From Paracoccaceae bacterium (GTDB lineage: Bacteria > Pseudomonadota > Alphaproteobacteria > Rhodobacterales > Rhodobacteraceae), in assembly GCA_021775315.1 (NCBI GenBank), contig JAJFIC010000064.1, positions 208,326 through 272,325 on the forward strand: 64,000 nucleotides of DNA. Reading direction: 5' to 3'. Position 1 is the first letter of the stretch; every line of letters begins with the position of its first letter. The notes under the pieces are model-generated. The model was not told the origin of the DNA. It made no database searches and saw nothing but the letters and a program-made list of their open reading frames with translations. Shown here one piece after another: positions 36,339-45,181 of the stretch. A program made the position numbers and the translations under genes.

Positions 36339-36357
36339 TGTTTCCGTTTTGGAAACA
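36339..36357. promoter_or_regulatory. Inverted repeat TGTTTCC-N5-GGAAACA
   Basis: Perfect 7-bp arms (36339-36345 and 36351-36357) around GTTTT, in the divergent promoter region between the M20 peptidase and the ring-cleaving dioxygenase. It has the form of a dimeric regulator operator. The same half-sites in opposite arrangement occur just after ccr (GGAAACA-ATG-TGTTTCC, near 10386-10402). Confidence 0.45.
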
Positions 36358-36432
36358 GTTATGTGCATGAGGCAGCATTGTCCCCAACCACGATCTCGCA
36401 CTAGGATATCCCAACTGAAAGGCGGACCACCT

Positions 36433-37344
36433 ATGACCCTTCCAATCCTTGGCTTGCATCATGTGACCTCGAAATCCAGTGACCCGCGCCAGACAGATCG
36501 GTTCTGGCGGGATGTGATGGGCCTCAGAAGGATCAAGCAGACGGTGAATTTTGACAATCCGAAGGTCTATCACCTTTACTACGGCAACCCGGCGGCGGAA
36601 CCCGGAACCGTGATGACATATTTTCCCTTTCCAGCACTGGAACGCGGCACGCGCGGCACTGGCGAAGTGCGGGCCGTGTCGTTCAGCATCCCCACCGGTT
36701 CGGTAGATTATTGGGAGGCCACCCTGTCAGCAGCAGGTGTTTCCGGTCTGGTACAGGACCACCTGTTCGGCGCGACCTGCCTGAATTTCGCCGCCCCTGA
36801 TGGTGATGAATTTCAACTGGTCGAGCGCAATGATGACCCAAGGGCGGGCCACAGCCCAACCGCAATCCGTGGCTTTGACGGCGTCACACTTTCGCTTGCT
36901 GATATCGGCGCTACAGCCGAGGTGCTGGAAACCTTTGGCTATCAACGCAGCGCGGTTGAGGGCAACACGACCCGGTTTTCCCTGCCAAACGCCAATGGGG
37001 CCGGGCATGTTGATCTGGAGGCCAGCCCGGATTTACCCCAAGCGGTTGAGGGCGCGGGTTCCGTGCATCACGTGGCCTTTGCCGTGAAGGACCGCGCGGC
37101 ACAAGCGCAAGTTCGCGAGGCCATGTTGGCAATGGGCCAGCGGGTCACCCATGTTTATGACCGCGATTATTTCCACGCGATCTACTTTCGCACCGACGGC
37201 GGGGTGCTGTTTGAGGTGGCAACTTATGAACCCGGCTTTGACGTCGATGAAGATATGGCGTCGCTTGGTGAAGCATTGAAACTGCCAACCCAGCATGAAC
37301 ATCTGCGCCAAAAGCTGGAGCAGGAATTGGTGCCGCTGACCTAA
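36433..37344 (+). CDS. VOC family ring-cleaving dioxygenase (MhqO-like)
   Basis: 303 aa counted from ATG 36433, which has an AAGGCGGA ribosome site. It has two vicinal-oxygen-chelate modules: one starting LGLHHVTSKSSDPRQTDRF and a second with SVHHVAFAVKDR. The metal ligands are apparent as H in LHHVT, H in VHHVAF and E in GVLFEVATYEPGF. Relatives cleave hydroquinone-type rings and help in quinone detoxification; the substrate here is inferred only. Confidence 0.88.
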   Translation: MTLPILGLHHVTSKSSDPRQTDRFWRDVMGLRRIKQTVNFDNPKVYHLYYGNPAAEPGTVMTYFPFPALERGTRGTGEVRAVSFSIPTGSVDYWEATLSAAGVSGLVQDHLFGATCLNFAAPDGDEFQLVERNDDPRAGHSPTAIRGFDGVTLSLADIGATAEVLETFGYQRSAVEGNTTRFSLPNANGAGHVDLEASPDLPQAVEGAGSVHHVAFAVKDRAAQAQVREAMLAMGQRVTHVYDRDYFHAIYFRTDGGVLFEVATYEPGFDVDEDMASLGEALKLPTQHEHLRQKLEQELVPLT

Positions 37345-37377
37345 CGGCGACCGCCCCCTTGCGGCGGCGGCCACTTT

Positions 37378-37413
37378 TTCGCCTTCGGCGAGAGTATTTT
37401 TGGAACAATGAGA
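37378..37413 (+). repeat. Post-gene motif copy (GAGAGTATTTTTGGAACAATGAG)
   Basis: CGCCTTCGGCGAGAGTATTT followed by TTGGAACAATGAGAG, 33 bases after the dioxygenase stop. The short CGCC/GGCG stem precedes the T-run, so it could work as a terminator. Confidence 0.7.
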
Positions 37414-37519
37414 GGCAAGGCAGGGGCGATTTGAGCAAAAACCCCCTCCCCTCGCTCTAGCAATCGCGCTACAGTCTTCCTAGATCAATGTTAATCATAT
37501 TTACTTTACCGGAGGGTCC

Positions 37520-38596
37520 ATGGCCGATTTTGGGGCGCAAATCGAAAAATCCAAGAAAGAAGTCGAGGCTGCACAGGCCAAAATTTCCAAGCTGACCAGC
37601 GCGATTGAAACCGCTCGTGCCAAGATGGACGAAGGTGTCGACATCTCGATTGATATCGAGAATGCGACGCTGGATGACGTTCATGCCCATTCTGAATTGA
37701 TGAATGCGAATATCGCGGAACTGATCATGGGGCTTGACGATGTGACCGCCGGGTTCAGTCAGGATTTCAGCGAGATGCGCGACAAGACCGGCTGGGAAAG
37801 CTTTGTCGGGATTTTCAGCGGCGCAAAATCCGAAAGCATGCGACAAGAACGCATGCGCACCGCCAGCATTGACGACAAGTTGCAGGATCTGATTGGCAAG
37901 TCCGACACCATTGTTGCGTTGTTGGAAAGCCAGCTTGCGACCCTGAATGAACATAAAGGCCGGGTCGAAGTGAACCTGACCCAAACGCTGGACGAACGCG
38001 AAGCGACCGTTGGCGCGCTTGAGGCCTTGCGGGCTGAAATCCTGAAGATGGACCCGAAAATCATCGAGCTTGAGAACAAGATTTCCGTTGAACAAGACGC
38101 CGCGGCCCGCACCAAGCTGGAAACCGAACTGGCCGGGTTGAACGCTGAATTTAACCAAAAAGTGCAGGAAGAACAGGTTAAGCTGGCGAAATCGCAAACG
38201 CTGGAACGCTATATCGAAAAGGGTAAAACCTGGGTCGACAGCCTGCAAAATCAGGCCGCTACCCAGATGGTTCTGATCAACAAGCTGCAAACGGACACCA
38301 AACAGCGGGTGGTTTTATATGACGCGCTGACCAAATCGCTGAAAACAGCGCAGCAACAGGACGTGGCCCACCGGATCAACGAAATCGGTGTGAAGACGGA
38401 TCAAGAGGCGCAAACTGCTATGGCGGCGATCGGGTCTGCCACCAATCAGCGGATGGCGGATATGATGGAGAAACACGAAGACCACATGGTGTTTGCCCGC
38501 AAGGTGCTGGAGGAAAAAGCCAAATCAGACGAGCGGTTCATGCGACGGTTTGAAAAGATCGTCGAGAAGCATGATAAGAATTTGTACGGGGCCTAA
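37520..38596 (+). CDS. Coiled-coil protein, first gene of the AAA+ cluster
   Basis: 358 aa, almost entirely helical and charged, with no signal peptide and no membrane segment. Heptad-like coiled coil appears at about residues 1-45, again at 120-240 (ESQLATLNEHKGRVEVNLTQ onward) and at the C-terminus. A short glycine-rich break WESFVGIFSGAKSES lies near residue 95. CCGGAGGG precedes the ATG. The stop directly abuts the GTG of the next gene. I do not recognise the family; a filamentous or scaffold partner of the downstream ATPase is an inference from gene order. Confidence 0.75.
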   Translation: MADFGAQIEKSKKEVEAAQAKISKLTSAIETARAKMDEGVDISIDIENATLDDVHAHSELMNANIAELIMGLDDVTAGFSQDFSEMRDKTGWESFVGIFSGAKSESMRQERMRTASIDDKLQDLIGKSDTIVALLESQLATLNEHKGRVEVNLTQTLDEREATVGALEALRAEILKMDPKIIELENKISVEQDAAARTKLETELAGLNAEFNQKVQEEQVKLAKSQTLERYIEKGKTWVDSLQNQAATQMVLINKLQTDTKQRVVLYDALTKSLKTAQQQDVAHRINEIGVKTDQEAQTAMAAIGSATNQRMADMMEKHEDHMVFARKVLEEKAKSDERFMRRFEKIVEKHDKNLYGA

Positions 38597-39742
38597 GTGG
38601 CCAAAACTGATCTCACATCCGACCATCGCACGCTTGAAGACGCCCACGCGACGCGGCGGTATTTCGCCAAGTTTGACCGCATCCTTGGTCATCTGGATCA
38701 GGTGGCCGAACTGGCTGCCAGCAAGGATCGGCTGGGCGAGGTGGAACTGAATGTGCTGCGCGGATATCTGCAAGCCCTGAGTGGCACGTTCGAGGCTTTG
38801 TCGAACAAATATCTAATGGCTGGCCGGGTTTCGACCTTACTGCCGAAATCGCTGAATATCGACGTCACAGACAGCGGCTTTCCGGTTTATACCGAACTGC
38901 TGCAAATGGCCAATGACGCGCATCAGGTGGATCAGCATCTAGGCTCGCTTGCCACTGCGGCCGAGCTGAAAAAGGACATGATCCGGCATATTTTGAACGA
39001 GCTGACAACCCCGACAAAGCTGCAATTCGCAATGTCGCAGCGGCTTTATTATGAACGTCTTTCCGCGCGCAATCTGTTTTGGGCGCAGAACGATCCGCAA
39101 ATAATTTGGCTGGGCACAGACAACCAAGGCCCCGGCAAAGAACGCCGCCGTTATGTCATTCACTGGGCCAGCTACGACAGTCAGGTCAACATCCCGACGA
39201 TCTATCTGATGTTGCTGGACGATACCGGCCACACCGCCCTGCCAAGGGATGAAAAGCGCTGGCCGCAGGTGCAAAGCCATCTGATGGCGCAGGCGGTTTC
39301 GGCGTTGAAAATGGTGACTATCGCGCAGGGTTTTGACCGGGATTTTGACGACCTGCACCCCAAATTATTCCGCCGCATTCATGTCGGGCCGATGTATTCC
39401 CACAGCTACACCCATCAGAACGGCCCGCTGGCCGGGATTTTGGCGGATGCCAATGGTGGGGTTGCTGGTAACGATTGGGCTTTGGCATGGACCGTGGAAA
39501 CGCTGATGTCTGAACGGGTCGAAAAGGAAAAGAAGGGATTCTTTGGCTCGGTCGAACGCGAGATTTTCAAGCTTAACCACTTTGGTGGAACCGAGGCCGA
39601 AACCGGAGCAACCGACGTGCGCCGATCCCTGATCCTGCCGCAACGCCCCTATCAGGTGCTGGAGGAACGCAACCCGCCGGGGTTCCGGGGCGTGCGGAAA
39701 TATGTGGTCAGCGATGGCGGGCAGATATTGAGTTATAAGTGA
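38597..39742 (+). CDS. Uncharacterised protein, second gene of the AAA+ cluster
   Basis: 381 aa soluble protein with GTG as start, immediately after the previous stop. The N-terminal third (about residues 1-125) is helical. The rest looks alpha/beta, with strand-like RRRYVIHWASYDSQVN and PTIYLMLLDDTG, then KLFRRIHVGPMYSHSYTH and a basic C-terminus with GFRGVRKYVVSDGG. No catalytic signature was recognised. It is probably obligately co-translated with the coiled-coil gene. Confidence 0.75.
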   Translation: MAKTDLTSDHRTLEDAHATRRYFAKFDRILGHLDQVAELAASKDRLGEVELNVLRGYLQALSGTFEALSNKYLMAGRVSTLLPKSLNIDVTDSGFPVYTELLQMANDAHQVDQHLGSLATAAELKKDMIRHILNELTTPTKLQFAMSQRLYYERLSARNLFWAQNDPQIIWLGTDNQGPGKERRRYVIHWASYDSQVNIPTIYLMLLDDTGHTALPRDEKRWPQVQSHLMAQAVSALKMVTIAQGFDRDFDDLHPKLFRRIHVGPMYSHSYTHQNGPLAGILADANGGVAGNDWALAWTVETLMSERVEKEKKGFFGSVEREIFKLNHFGGTEAETGATDVRRSLILPQRPYQVLEERNPPGFRGVRKYVVSDGGQILSYK

Positions 39743-39859
39743 GTGGGCGGAGCCTGCTTTGAAGGCGGCTCGGGCAACTCCTGAGCAAATGGAGCGCAAA
39801 TTTAGGATCAGAGCCCCCGGTCACGTCCGGGATGACGTAAGTAAAAAACGGATCGAACT

Positions 39860-41803
39860 ATGAACAACGCACAAAACCTGATGGAACTGAGAGAAGAACA
39901 GATCACGGCGCAATACGCCGCGGCTGTCGGCATGCTTGACGGGTTCGACCACACGCCGCGCATTGCTAAGGCGAAAGAGGCTCCGCAAGTGGAACGCTCA
40001 AGCGGTATCGGCACGCGGCGCTCGCGTTTCCGTTCAACCACGCCGGGGCTGGTCACAAAGCCAACGGCGCGGCCCGAAGGCGTGCATATCATCGACCGGA
40101 TCGAGGCGGCGGATGGTGATGACCCCCTGACGTCGCCCGCGCAGGCTACGATCCTGCAAGGCATGCGCCGCGCCCTGGCTGTCGCCCATGTGGTCAGCGA
40201 TCTTTACGAAGAACAAACCGGCCTTGCCGATCTTAAACGCGACAACCTTGCCGGGCGTCTGGCCGCTAGTGACAAAGTCGCGTTTTCTGAAGGGCTGACC
40301 GCCAGTGCGCTGATCTCGCTTTTCGTGTTTGGCAATATGACAAGCTATCTGATCTCGGCCCAAACGGCCGAAGCCCAAAACGGCGTCGAAATCGGCGAGG
40401 TTCAAGAGGTGCTGACGGACAATCCACAATTGGCGCTGCATGGCGCGTTGTGGGAGCTTGATCAGGATATCGCGACGTTTGCGACGGACGAAAGCAAACT
40501 GATTGACGTCATTGCGGCCTATTGTGAAAAGCTGATGGAAAAGGTGGCTTTGCGCGCGTCAACCGCGCCGCGTCTGGAAGCGTTCGAGGGCGTGGCCTAC
40601 CGGGTTGAGGCCGATGATTTTGAGGTTGATGGCTTTAAACCGGCCCATAAGGCACGATCCAGCAAGCTGACCATGACGTTCAAAAAACCGAACGAGGTGA
40701 TCGGCAATCACATCGCCAAATATCAGGCGGTCAAACTTAGCAAAATGCTGATGGCTTATGACTTTGAACGCAAGTTGAACCCGTTTGCCGATCTTGGCGG
40801 GTTTATCTTTACCTTTATGGGCGACGGCATGCCCGGCACAGGGAAAACCACGCTTATCCAGATGATGGCCGGGCTGATTTCTGAGTATTGCAAGGTCGCG
40901 GGCTATCCGTTCCGGTTTCAGAACCTTTCAACCGAAAGCATCGACAGTTATCAGGGCAAATCGGCGCAAAATGCCAAGGCGTTTATCAATAACGTGGTCG
41001 ATCCGAACGTCATCGGCTTTGGCACAATTGACGATATCGACCAGCTTGCAGGCAAACGCGGTGACCGGCAATCAAGTGCCGGGCAGCTGGAAATTACTGC
41101 CGTTCTGATGGAAAGCTTTGCCGGGGCCAACACGGTCGTGCGCGGTAATTGCACGTTTGGCATGTTCTCAAACTATCCCGAAAACGTCGATGACGCGCTG
41201 CGCCAACGGGCGGGGGCGCGGTTTCTGGTGGATGGGCCGAAAACCCGCGAAGATTACATCGACATCCTGCACCTGCTGATGGGCAAGAACCACGACATAC
41301 CCGTGGGGGAGCACGACTTGTTTGCCGCACAAGAGATCAAAAAGGCCGTCGCCGATAGCTTTGAAAGCCACTCGCGCCCGCATGAACCCGGCCTGATGAA
41401 CGTGTTTGACCGGGTGCATTCTGAGATCGGCAAACTGGATACCATCGCCAAAATGGGCACCTACCTCAAAGGCATCCAACAGGCGGATGAACGGTTCACC
41501 GGGCGCGCGATCAAGAACATCACCGACGCGGTGAAAGTGCGGGCAATGGATATCGAACTGCCGGACGAATGGATGGAACAGCCCGAGCTGTTTTTGTTCA
41601 AAGAATACGACGTGAAAATGGCCATGCTGCGCGACATGATGCAACCGATCACGATCGAGATGCTGATCCAGGAAATCAACCGCTACGCGGATAGTGAGTT
41701 CCGCTATGCGGATAAGAGCGACGAGGTAGCGATCGAAAACGCCGTGCGCGAGATGGGCCGGATGGAAGAGGCGAAGAAGCGGTATTTGGAGGGGCGGGGG
41801 TGA
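39860..41803 (+). CDS. AAA+ ATPase of an uncharacterised cluster
   Basis: 647 aa. The AAA+ core runs from about residue 310 to 560: Walker A GMPGTGKTT (323-331), Walker B VIGFGTIDD (384-392), sensor-1 asparagine in FGMFSNYP (N438) and candidate arginine fingers in ALRQRAGARF (448-454). A long helical N-terminal region (1-300) with one moderately hydrophobic stretch (ALISLFVFGNMTSYLISA, 150-167) and a helical C-terminal region flank the core. The single ATPase domain and large N-domain suggest a remodelling ATPase acting on cluster partners. It does not obviously match FtsH, MoxR, ClpX or RuvB. Confidence 0.88.
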   Translation: MNNAQNLMELREEQITAQYAAAVGMLDGFDHTPRIAKAKEAPQVERSSGIGTRRSRFRSTTPGLVTKPTARPEGVHIIDRIEAADGDDPLTSPAQATILQGMRRALAVAHVVSDLYEEQTGLADLKRDNLAGRLAASDKVAFSEGLTASALISLFVFGNMTSYLISAQTAEAQNGVEIGEVQEVLTDNPQLALHGALWELDQDIATFATDESKLIDVIAAYCEKLMEKVALRASTAPRLEAFEGVAYRVEADDFEVDGFKPAHKARSSKLTMTFKKPNEVIGNHIAKYQAVKLSKMLMAYDFERKLNPFADLGGFIFTFMGDGMPGTGKTTLIQMMAGLISEYCKVAGYPFRFQNLSTESIDSYQGKSAQNAKAFINNVVDPNVIGFGTIDDIDQLAGKRGDRQSSAGQLEITAVLMESFAGANTVVRGNCTFGMFSNYPENVDDALRQRAGARFLVDGPKTREDYIDILHLLMGKNHDIPVGEHDLFAAQEIKKAVADSFESHSRPHEPGLMNVFDRVHSEIGKLDTIAKMGTYLKGIQQADERFTGRAIKNITDAVKVRAMDIELPDEWMEQPELFLFKEYDVKMAMLRDMMQPITIEMLIQEINRYADSEFRYADKSDEVAIENAVREMGRMEEAKKRYLEGRG

Positions 41804-42231
41804 GAAAAATAATACCCATTGGCATCGTGTTATTTAGTTTGATTATTGCATCACAGATTGCAAACGCCTCCTCGCTGAGATGCAGTATTAAAGAGGTTCT
41901 CAAACAATCCGATAGTGGATTGTTTGATGGTGATGTCGTGTTTAAGGAATTGTTGGATTCTGAAATTGTTTTGGATTTAGAGACTGGAAAAGTTTTCCAT
42001 CCATTCTTTGGGAACGAAAGTTATACTTTTCGAGAAATTCTCGATCAGGGTTCGTCCGTTTCGTCATTCAAGGTAATCGCTTATTCCAGTTTGGGTTCCC
42101 CCCGAGTAGATGGTGAAGCTGGCTTTAGAAATCTTGCGATGTTTGAAGTGCGGGGGTATGTTGAGAGCCCCTTAAAACCATTCTTTGCATACGAAAGTGG
42201 TGGCACGGTTGGTATTGGTGTTTGTCAATGA
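41800..42231 (+). CDS. AT-rich small exported protein inserted in the AAA+ cluster
   Basis: 143 aa with a signal peptide (MRKIIPIGIVLFSLIIASQI, cleavage near NASS). The mature part carries cysteines near both ends (LRCSIKEV and GIGVCQ) and may be disulfide-closed. The GTG start overlaps the ATPase stop (GTGA). Codon use and base composition are visibly more AT-rich than both flanks, suggesting recent acquisition. Function unknown; no family recognised. Confidence 0.65.
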   Translation: MRKIIPIGIVLFSLIIASQIANASSLRCSIKEVLKQSDSGLFDGDVVFKELLDSEIVLDLETGKVFHPFFGNESYTFREILDQGSSVSSFKVIAYSSLGSPRVDGEAGFRNLAMFEVRGYVESPLKPFFAYESGGTVGIGVCQ

Positions 42232-42285
42232 CGCGTCTCATCAATCTTTGTACGTTTCCCGGATTTTTAATTGACCACTTTGTTC

Positions 42286-42353
42286 GGGACAAAGTCCCGG
42301 ACAGCGCCCGATCCGCCCCATGGGCGGGCGCTTCGCTTCGCCCCGGATCGGGC
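42286..42353. repeat. Nested inverted repeats after the AT-rich gene
   Basis: A GGGAC-AAA-GTCCC hairpin (42287-42299) is followed by a 10-bp inverted repeat GCCCGATCCG / CGGATCGGGC (42306-42315 and 42344-42353) enclosing a further GGGCG/CGCCC pair. This is the only gap in the cluster without overlapping genes (42232-42451) and marks the 3' boundary of the AT-rich insert. It may act as a terminator or be an insertion scar. Confidence 0.6.
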
Positions 42354-42451
42354 GATGTCCTTGCGTTGGGTAAGCGGGGGAACCCCATTCATGCTCTGGC
42401 ACATCGCGCGCACGCTCCCCTGTCGTTGTGGCAATCAGAAGGGGTGCTGAC

Positions 42452-42790
42452 ATGACCTCCTTCATCAACTGGCTCGCCCTTTTCGTCTTCGCCTTGGCCG
42501 CCATCCTGTTCGCCCGCTGGGTCATTCACCAAAGTTTCGCCCGCTGGACCGGCCCGAAAACGCCCGTCTCGTTTGCCTTTCTCTATGTGATGGTCGTGGC
42601 CACGATCGGCGGCCTCAGCTTTGTGGCGGCTTCGGTGCTCTATTATGAAATCCTGTTTCAGGATGCCTTTATGCAACTGATCGGCGTGCCCGGCGTTGCC
42701 AAATTCCTGCTGATGTTTTCCGGTGTTTGGTATGGCATGTTATACGCCTTCAAAATAAAGGATAAGGCAGAGGGGTGGGCCAAAAGATGA
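42452..42790 (+). CDS. Small three-helix membrane protein of the AAA+ cluster
   Basis: 112 aa with hydrophobic segments at about 3-23, 38-62 and 80-102. No signal peptidase site is apparent. The start ATG 42452 (MTSFINWLALFVFALAAIL) leaves the cytoplasmic tail KIKDKAEGWAKR at the C-terminus. Its stop overlaps the start of the 465-aa gene. Unknown family. Confidence 0.72.
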   Translation: MTSFINWLALFVFALAAILFARWVIHQSFARWTGPKTPVSFAFLYVMVVATIGGLSFVAASVLYYEILFQDAFMQLIGVPGVAKFLLMFSGVWYGMLYAFKIKDKAEGWAKR

Positions 42791-44184
42791 TGCGCCTGAT
42801 TGAAAAAGGTCTGATGTTTGGCAACCTGTTCGAGGTGTCCTCAAACGCGCTGGTTGAACGGTATAACCGCGCGCTCAAGCATCTGACGGGTAAAGAAACC
42901 CACCTGACCGATTTTCACATCGACATTTCCGGCTATAGCCCTGAAATCGGCGATGAGCTGGACGACGACCTTTACCTTAACCCCAACGGCTGTAATCGGC
43001 AGTTTATCCTGCTTTCCACCCAACAGAAATCCGCGCCGCTGCTGAACGCGAAATTCTCAACCTCGCGCGAAATCCTTAAGCATTTCATCAATGACAACGA
43101 GCGGCAATTGTTTGCCCTGACCGCGCGGGATGCGGTGGCGGGCGAGTTGGTCAATTCGATCTATTCCGTTTCTGACCCGGCCCGCCTGTTTCAAATCCGT
43201 CAGGTCGAGATTGAGGCCGACACGACAGAATCCCACATCGTTGACGCGCATAACCTGTTGACCAAGATCGACACGTTCCAGACCGGGGCGGATGCGTGGT
43301 GGGATGATGTGCTGATCGCGGATATGATTGAGCTGGCCAAGAAATCCGGCGACATCGTGCGCAACCCGATCAACCTGAAAACCGCGACTTTCCGGCAAGA
43401 CAATTTTTACACGGCGCATTTTGGCGGCATCTATATTTTCCGCGACGTTAAACGCCCCGCCGCGGTCACAGTCGGCCCGCCCGAGGCTGTGGTTCCCCTG
43501 CCGATCAAATCGGTTTACGGGTTTGATGATCGCAACGGTATCGCCCGGTTTTTGGAAAAGAACGGTCTGGTCGAAAGTATTGTTGAGGCGCGCAATCTGA
43601 ATACCGCGGCCTTATTGCAGCAACGGCTTGATTTCATTCTAGTTGATACCGCCGCCACTGCAGGCGAAGATCTGACCGGTAAATCCCGCCTTGAACTGCG
43701 CCGGGTTGCACGACGACATCTGAAAAACCTGCCCGAGGCATTTCATGCCCTGAATGATCTGCTGCGCTGGGTCGAAGACGGCAGCGACTGGCCGAACATC
43801 GACTCTGAACATCCCGCGTATTTTTACACCCTGCGCGCCACCCAGACCAAAGACCGCGATCTGGTGAACATGCTTCTGGCAGAACTGACACCAATGGATG
43901 TGCGCCAGTTGTTCATTTGTCATAAAGAGGCGTTTTATCGCGCCTATCTGACCTGGTCAGACCAAAAGAAATCATATGTGGCCGATTTTCTGGCGGAGGA
44001 ATATGCCGTCGACAAAGCCGGCGCACGTCGGGCGCTGTTCGGCCCGGAACCGGGCATGCAGGAAGAACCATCTGATGCGCCGCAAGATGTGGTAATAAGC
44101 CAGTCAACCGATGGGCCAGCCATCCCGGCCAAAGATATGATACAACGTGTGGGCCCATGGGGCGCCGTAAGGAGGGCAAGATGA
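42787..44184 (+). CDS. Large uncharacterised soluble protein of the AAA+ cluster
   Basis: 465 aa counted from ATG 42787, chosen because AGGGG lies at a suitable distance and the overlap with the previous stop is of the ATGA kind; a GTG at 42775 is the alternative. No signal peptide or transmembrane helix. The N-terminus MMRLIEKGLMFGNLFEVSS runs into an alpha/beta region, and the middle has DNFYTAHFGGIYIFRDVKRP. The C-terminal third is helical. It may belong to an uncharacterised Rhodobacterales DUF family. No motif indicates an enzyme. Confidence 0.75.
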   Translation: MMRLIEKGLMFGNLFEVSSNALVERYNRALKHLTGKETHLTDFHIDISGYSPEIGDELDDDLYLNPNGCNRQFILLSTQQKSAPLLNAKFSTSREILKHFINDNERQLFALTARDAVAGELVNSIYSVSDPARLFQIRQVEIEADTTESHIVDAHNLLTKIDTFQTGADAWWDDVLIADMIELAKKSGDIVRNPINLKTATFRQDNFYTAHFGGIYIFRDVKRPAAVTVGPPEAVVPLPIKSVYGFDDRNGIARFLEKNGLVESIVEARNLNTAALLQQRLDFILVDTAATAGEDLTGKSRLELRRVARRHLKNLPEAFHALNDLLRWVEDGSDWPNIDSEHPAYFYTLRATQTKDRDLVNMLLAELTPMDVRQLFICHKEAFYRAYLTWSDQKKSYVADFLAEEYAVDKAGARRALFGPEPGMQEEPSDAPQDVVISQSTDGPAIPAKDMIQRVGPWGAVRRAR

Positions 44185-44453
44185 TCGCAGCAATCCGCCT
44201 GTTCGCCATGGCTTTTATCATTCTGACAGTGGTCTTTGTGTTTCTGTCTGTCCGAAACCGCTGGCGGGCACGCCGCAGGCTTGAAGCGGAATTTGATAGC
44301 GGTCAAGACATTGGCGAAACCGATCGCGATACCTATATTCAGGAAGGCCTGAAAGACTACGAAGGATCATTGCGTCGCAAATTGATCTTCGCTGTTTATA
44401 TCGTGCCTTTGTTCATCGTCGCCACGATGATCTATGTGACCAACTTTATGTAA
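44181..44453 (+). CDS. Small two-helix membrane protein of the AAA+ cluster
   Basis: 90 aa counted from ATG 44181, which has a strong AAGGAGGG ribosome site and overlaps the previous stop by four bases. Transmembrane segments are at about 4-24 and 66-88. The loop between is acidic and basic (RARRRLEAEFDSGQDIGETD), predicted to be cytoplasmic. Unknown family. Confidence 0.72.
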   Translation: MIAAIRLFAMAFIILTVVFVFLSVRNRWRARRRLEAEFDSGQDIGETDRDTYIQEGLKDYEGSLRRKLIFAVYIVPLFIVATMIYVTNFM

Positions 44454-44462
44454 GGATACCTG

Positions 44463-45131
44463 ATGCGTTATGTGAAATGGACTTTGATTGTTCTGGCAGT
44501 GACGCTGGTCGCTGGGTTTTTGCATTACACGCTGCCGCAAAACGACATCGTGCGGATTGCGGACACCTATGAAAAACGTGTCGATCCCGGCGAAAATGCT
44601 TGGTTCTGGGCCGCGCCGGACGCGGGCAACGCTTCCGTAGTCAATCGCGACGTCTTTTTCATTCAGACCATTCAGTCAAATGGCCGCCCGATGGTGTACC
44701 GAAATGAGGACACAAGCTGGGGTTGGCCGCCCTATTTCAAATTCGACACCTCAAACCTGCAAACCGAGGCAGCGGACCTGAAATCCACCAAAGATGCCCC
44801 GCAATGGGTGGCTGTGCGGCATTACGGTTGGCGAAATGAGTTCATGTCTATTTACCCAAACGCCGTATCCGTGCGCCCAGTCGAAAGCCCCGATACCACC
44901 ATCATCCCGTGGTTCAACATCATCCTGCTGATCCTGATGTCGTTAATTGCCCTGCGCATTTACCGCAGTATCCAACGGTTTCGCACCCGGCGCATTGATC
45001 CGGTTCTGGAAGATATCGGGGAGGCGTTTGACACCGCCGGTGATCACGCCGGGGCCGCGCAGGATAAAGCTGCCGGGTTGTGGGGGCGCATGGCGGCGTG
45101 GCTGAGCACGTGGCGCGCTAAAGGAAAATAG
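44463..45131 (+). CDS. DUF1523 family membrane protein
   Basis: 222 aa with transmembrane helices at about 4-22 and 147-168, and a 120-residue extracytoplasmic domain between them. The sequence HYTLPQNDIVRIADTYEKRV right after the first helix, WGWPPYFKFDTSNLQ and VRHYGWRNEFMSIYPNAVSV are characteristic of DUF1523. The C-terminal tail is cytoplasmic. It is the last gene of the AAA+ cluster, nine bases after the previous stop. Confidence 0.82.
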   Translation: MRYVKWTLIVLAVTLVAGFLHYTLPQNDIVRIADTYEKRVDPGENAWFWAAPDAGNASVVNRDVFFIQTIQSNGRPMVYRNEDTSWGWPPYFKFDTSNLQTEAADLKSTKDAPQWVAVRHYGWRNEFMSIYPNAVSVRPVESPDTTIIPWFNIILLILMSLIALRIYRSIQRFRTRRIDPVLEDIGEAFDTAGDHAGAAQDKAAGLWGRMAAWLSTWRAKGK

Positions 45132-45140
45132 CGAGGGGCT

Positions 45141-45176
45141 GCCTCGCGCTCCGGAGTATCTCTGCAACGATGAAAG
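45141..45176 (+). repeat. Divergent post-gene motif copy
   Basis: CGCTCCGGAGTATCTCTGCA followed by ACGATGAAAG, in the convergent gap between the DUF1523 gene and the ArgE-like gene. It keeps the CTCCGGAGTAT head and the ATGA tail of the repeat family but differs between them. Confidence 0.5.
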
Positions 45177-45181
45177 CCCGG

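Noticed and set aside
37520..38596. Considered calling the coiled-coil protein a TelA-type tellurite-resistance protein or PspA
   Set aside because: Helical and of similar length, but I could not match any specific TelA or PspA motif, so it is left unassigned.
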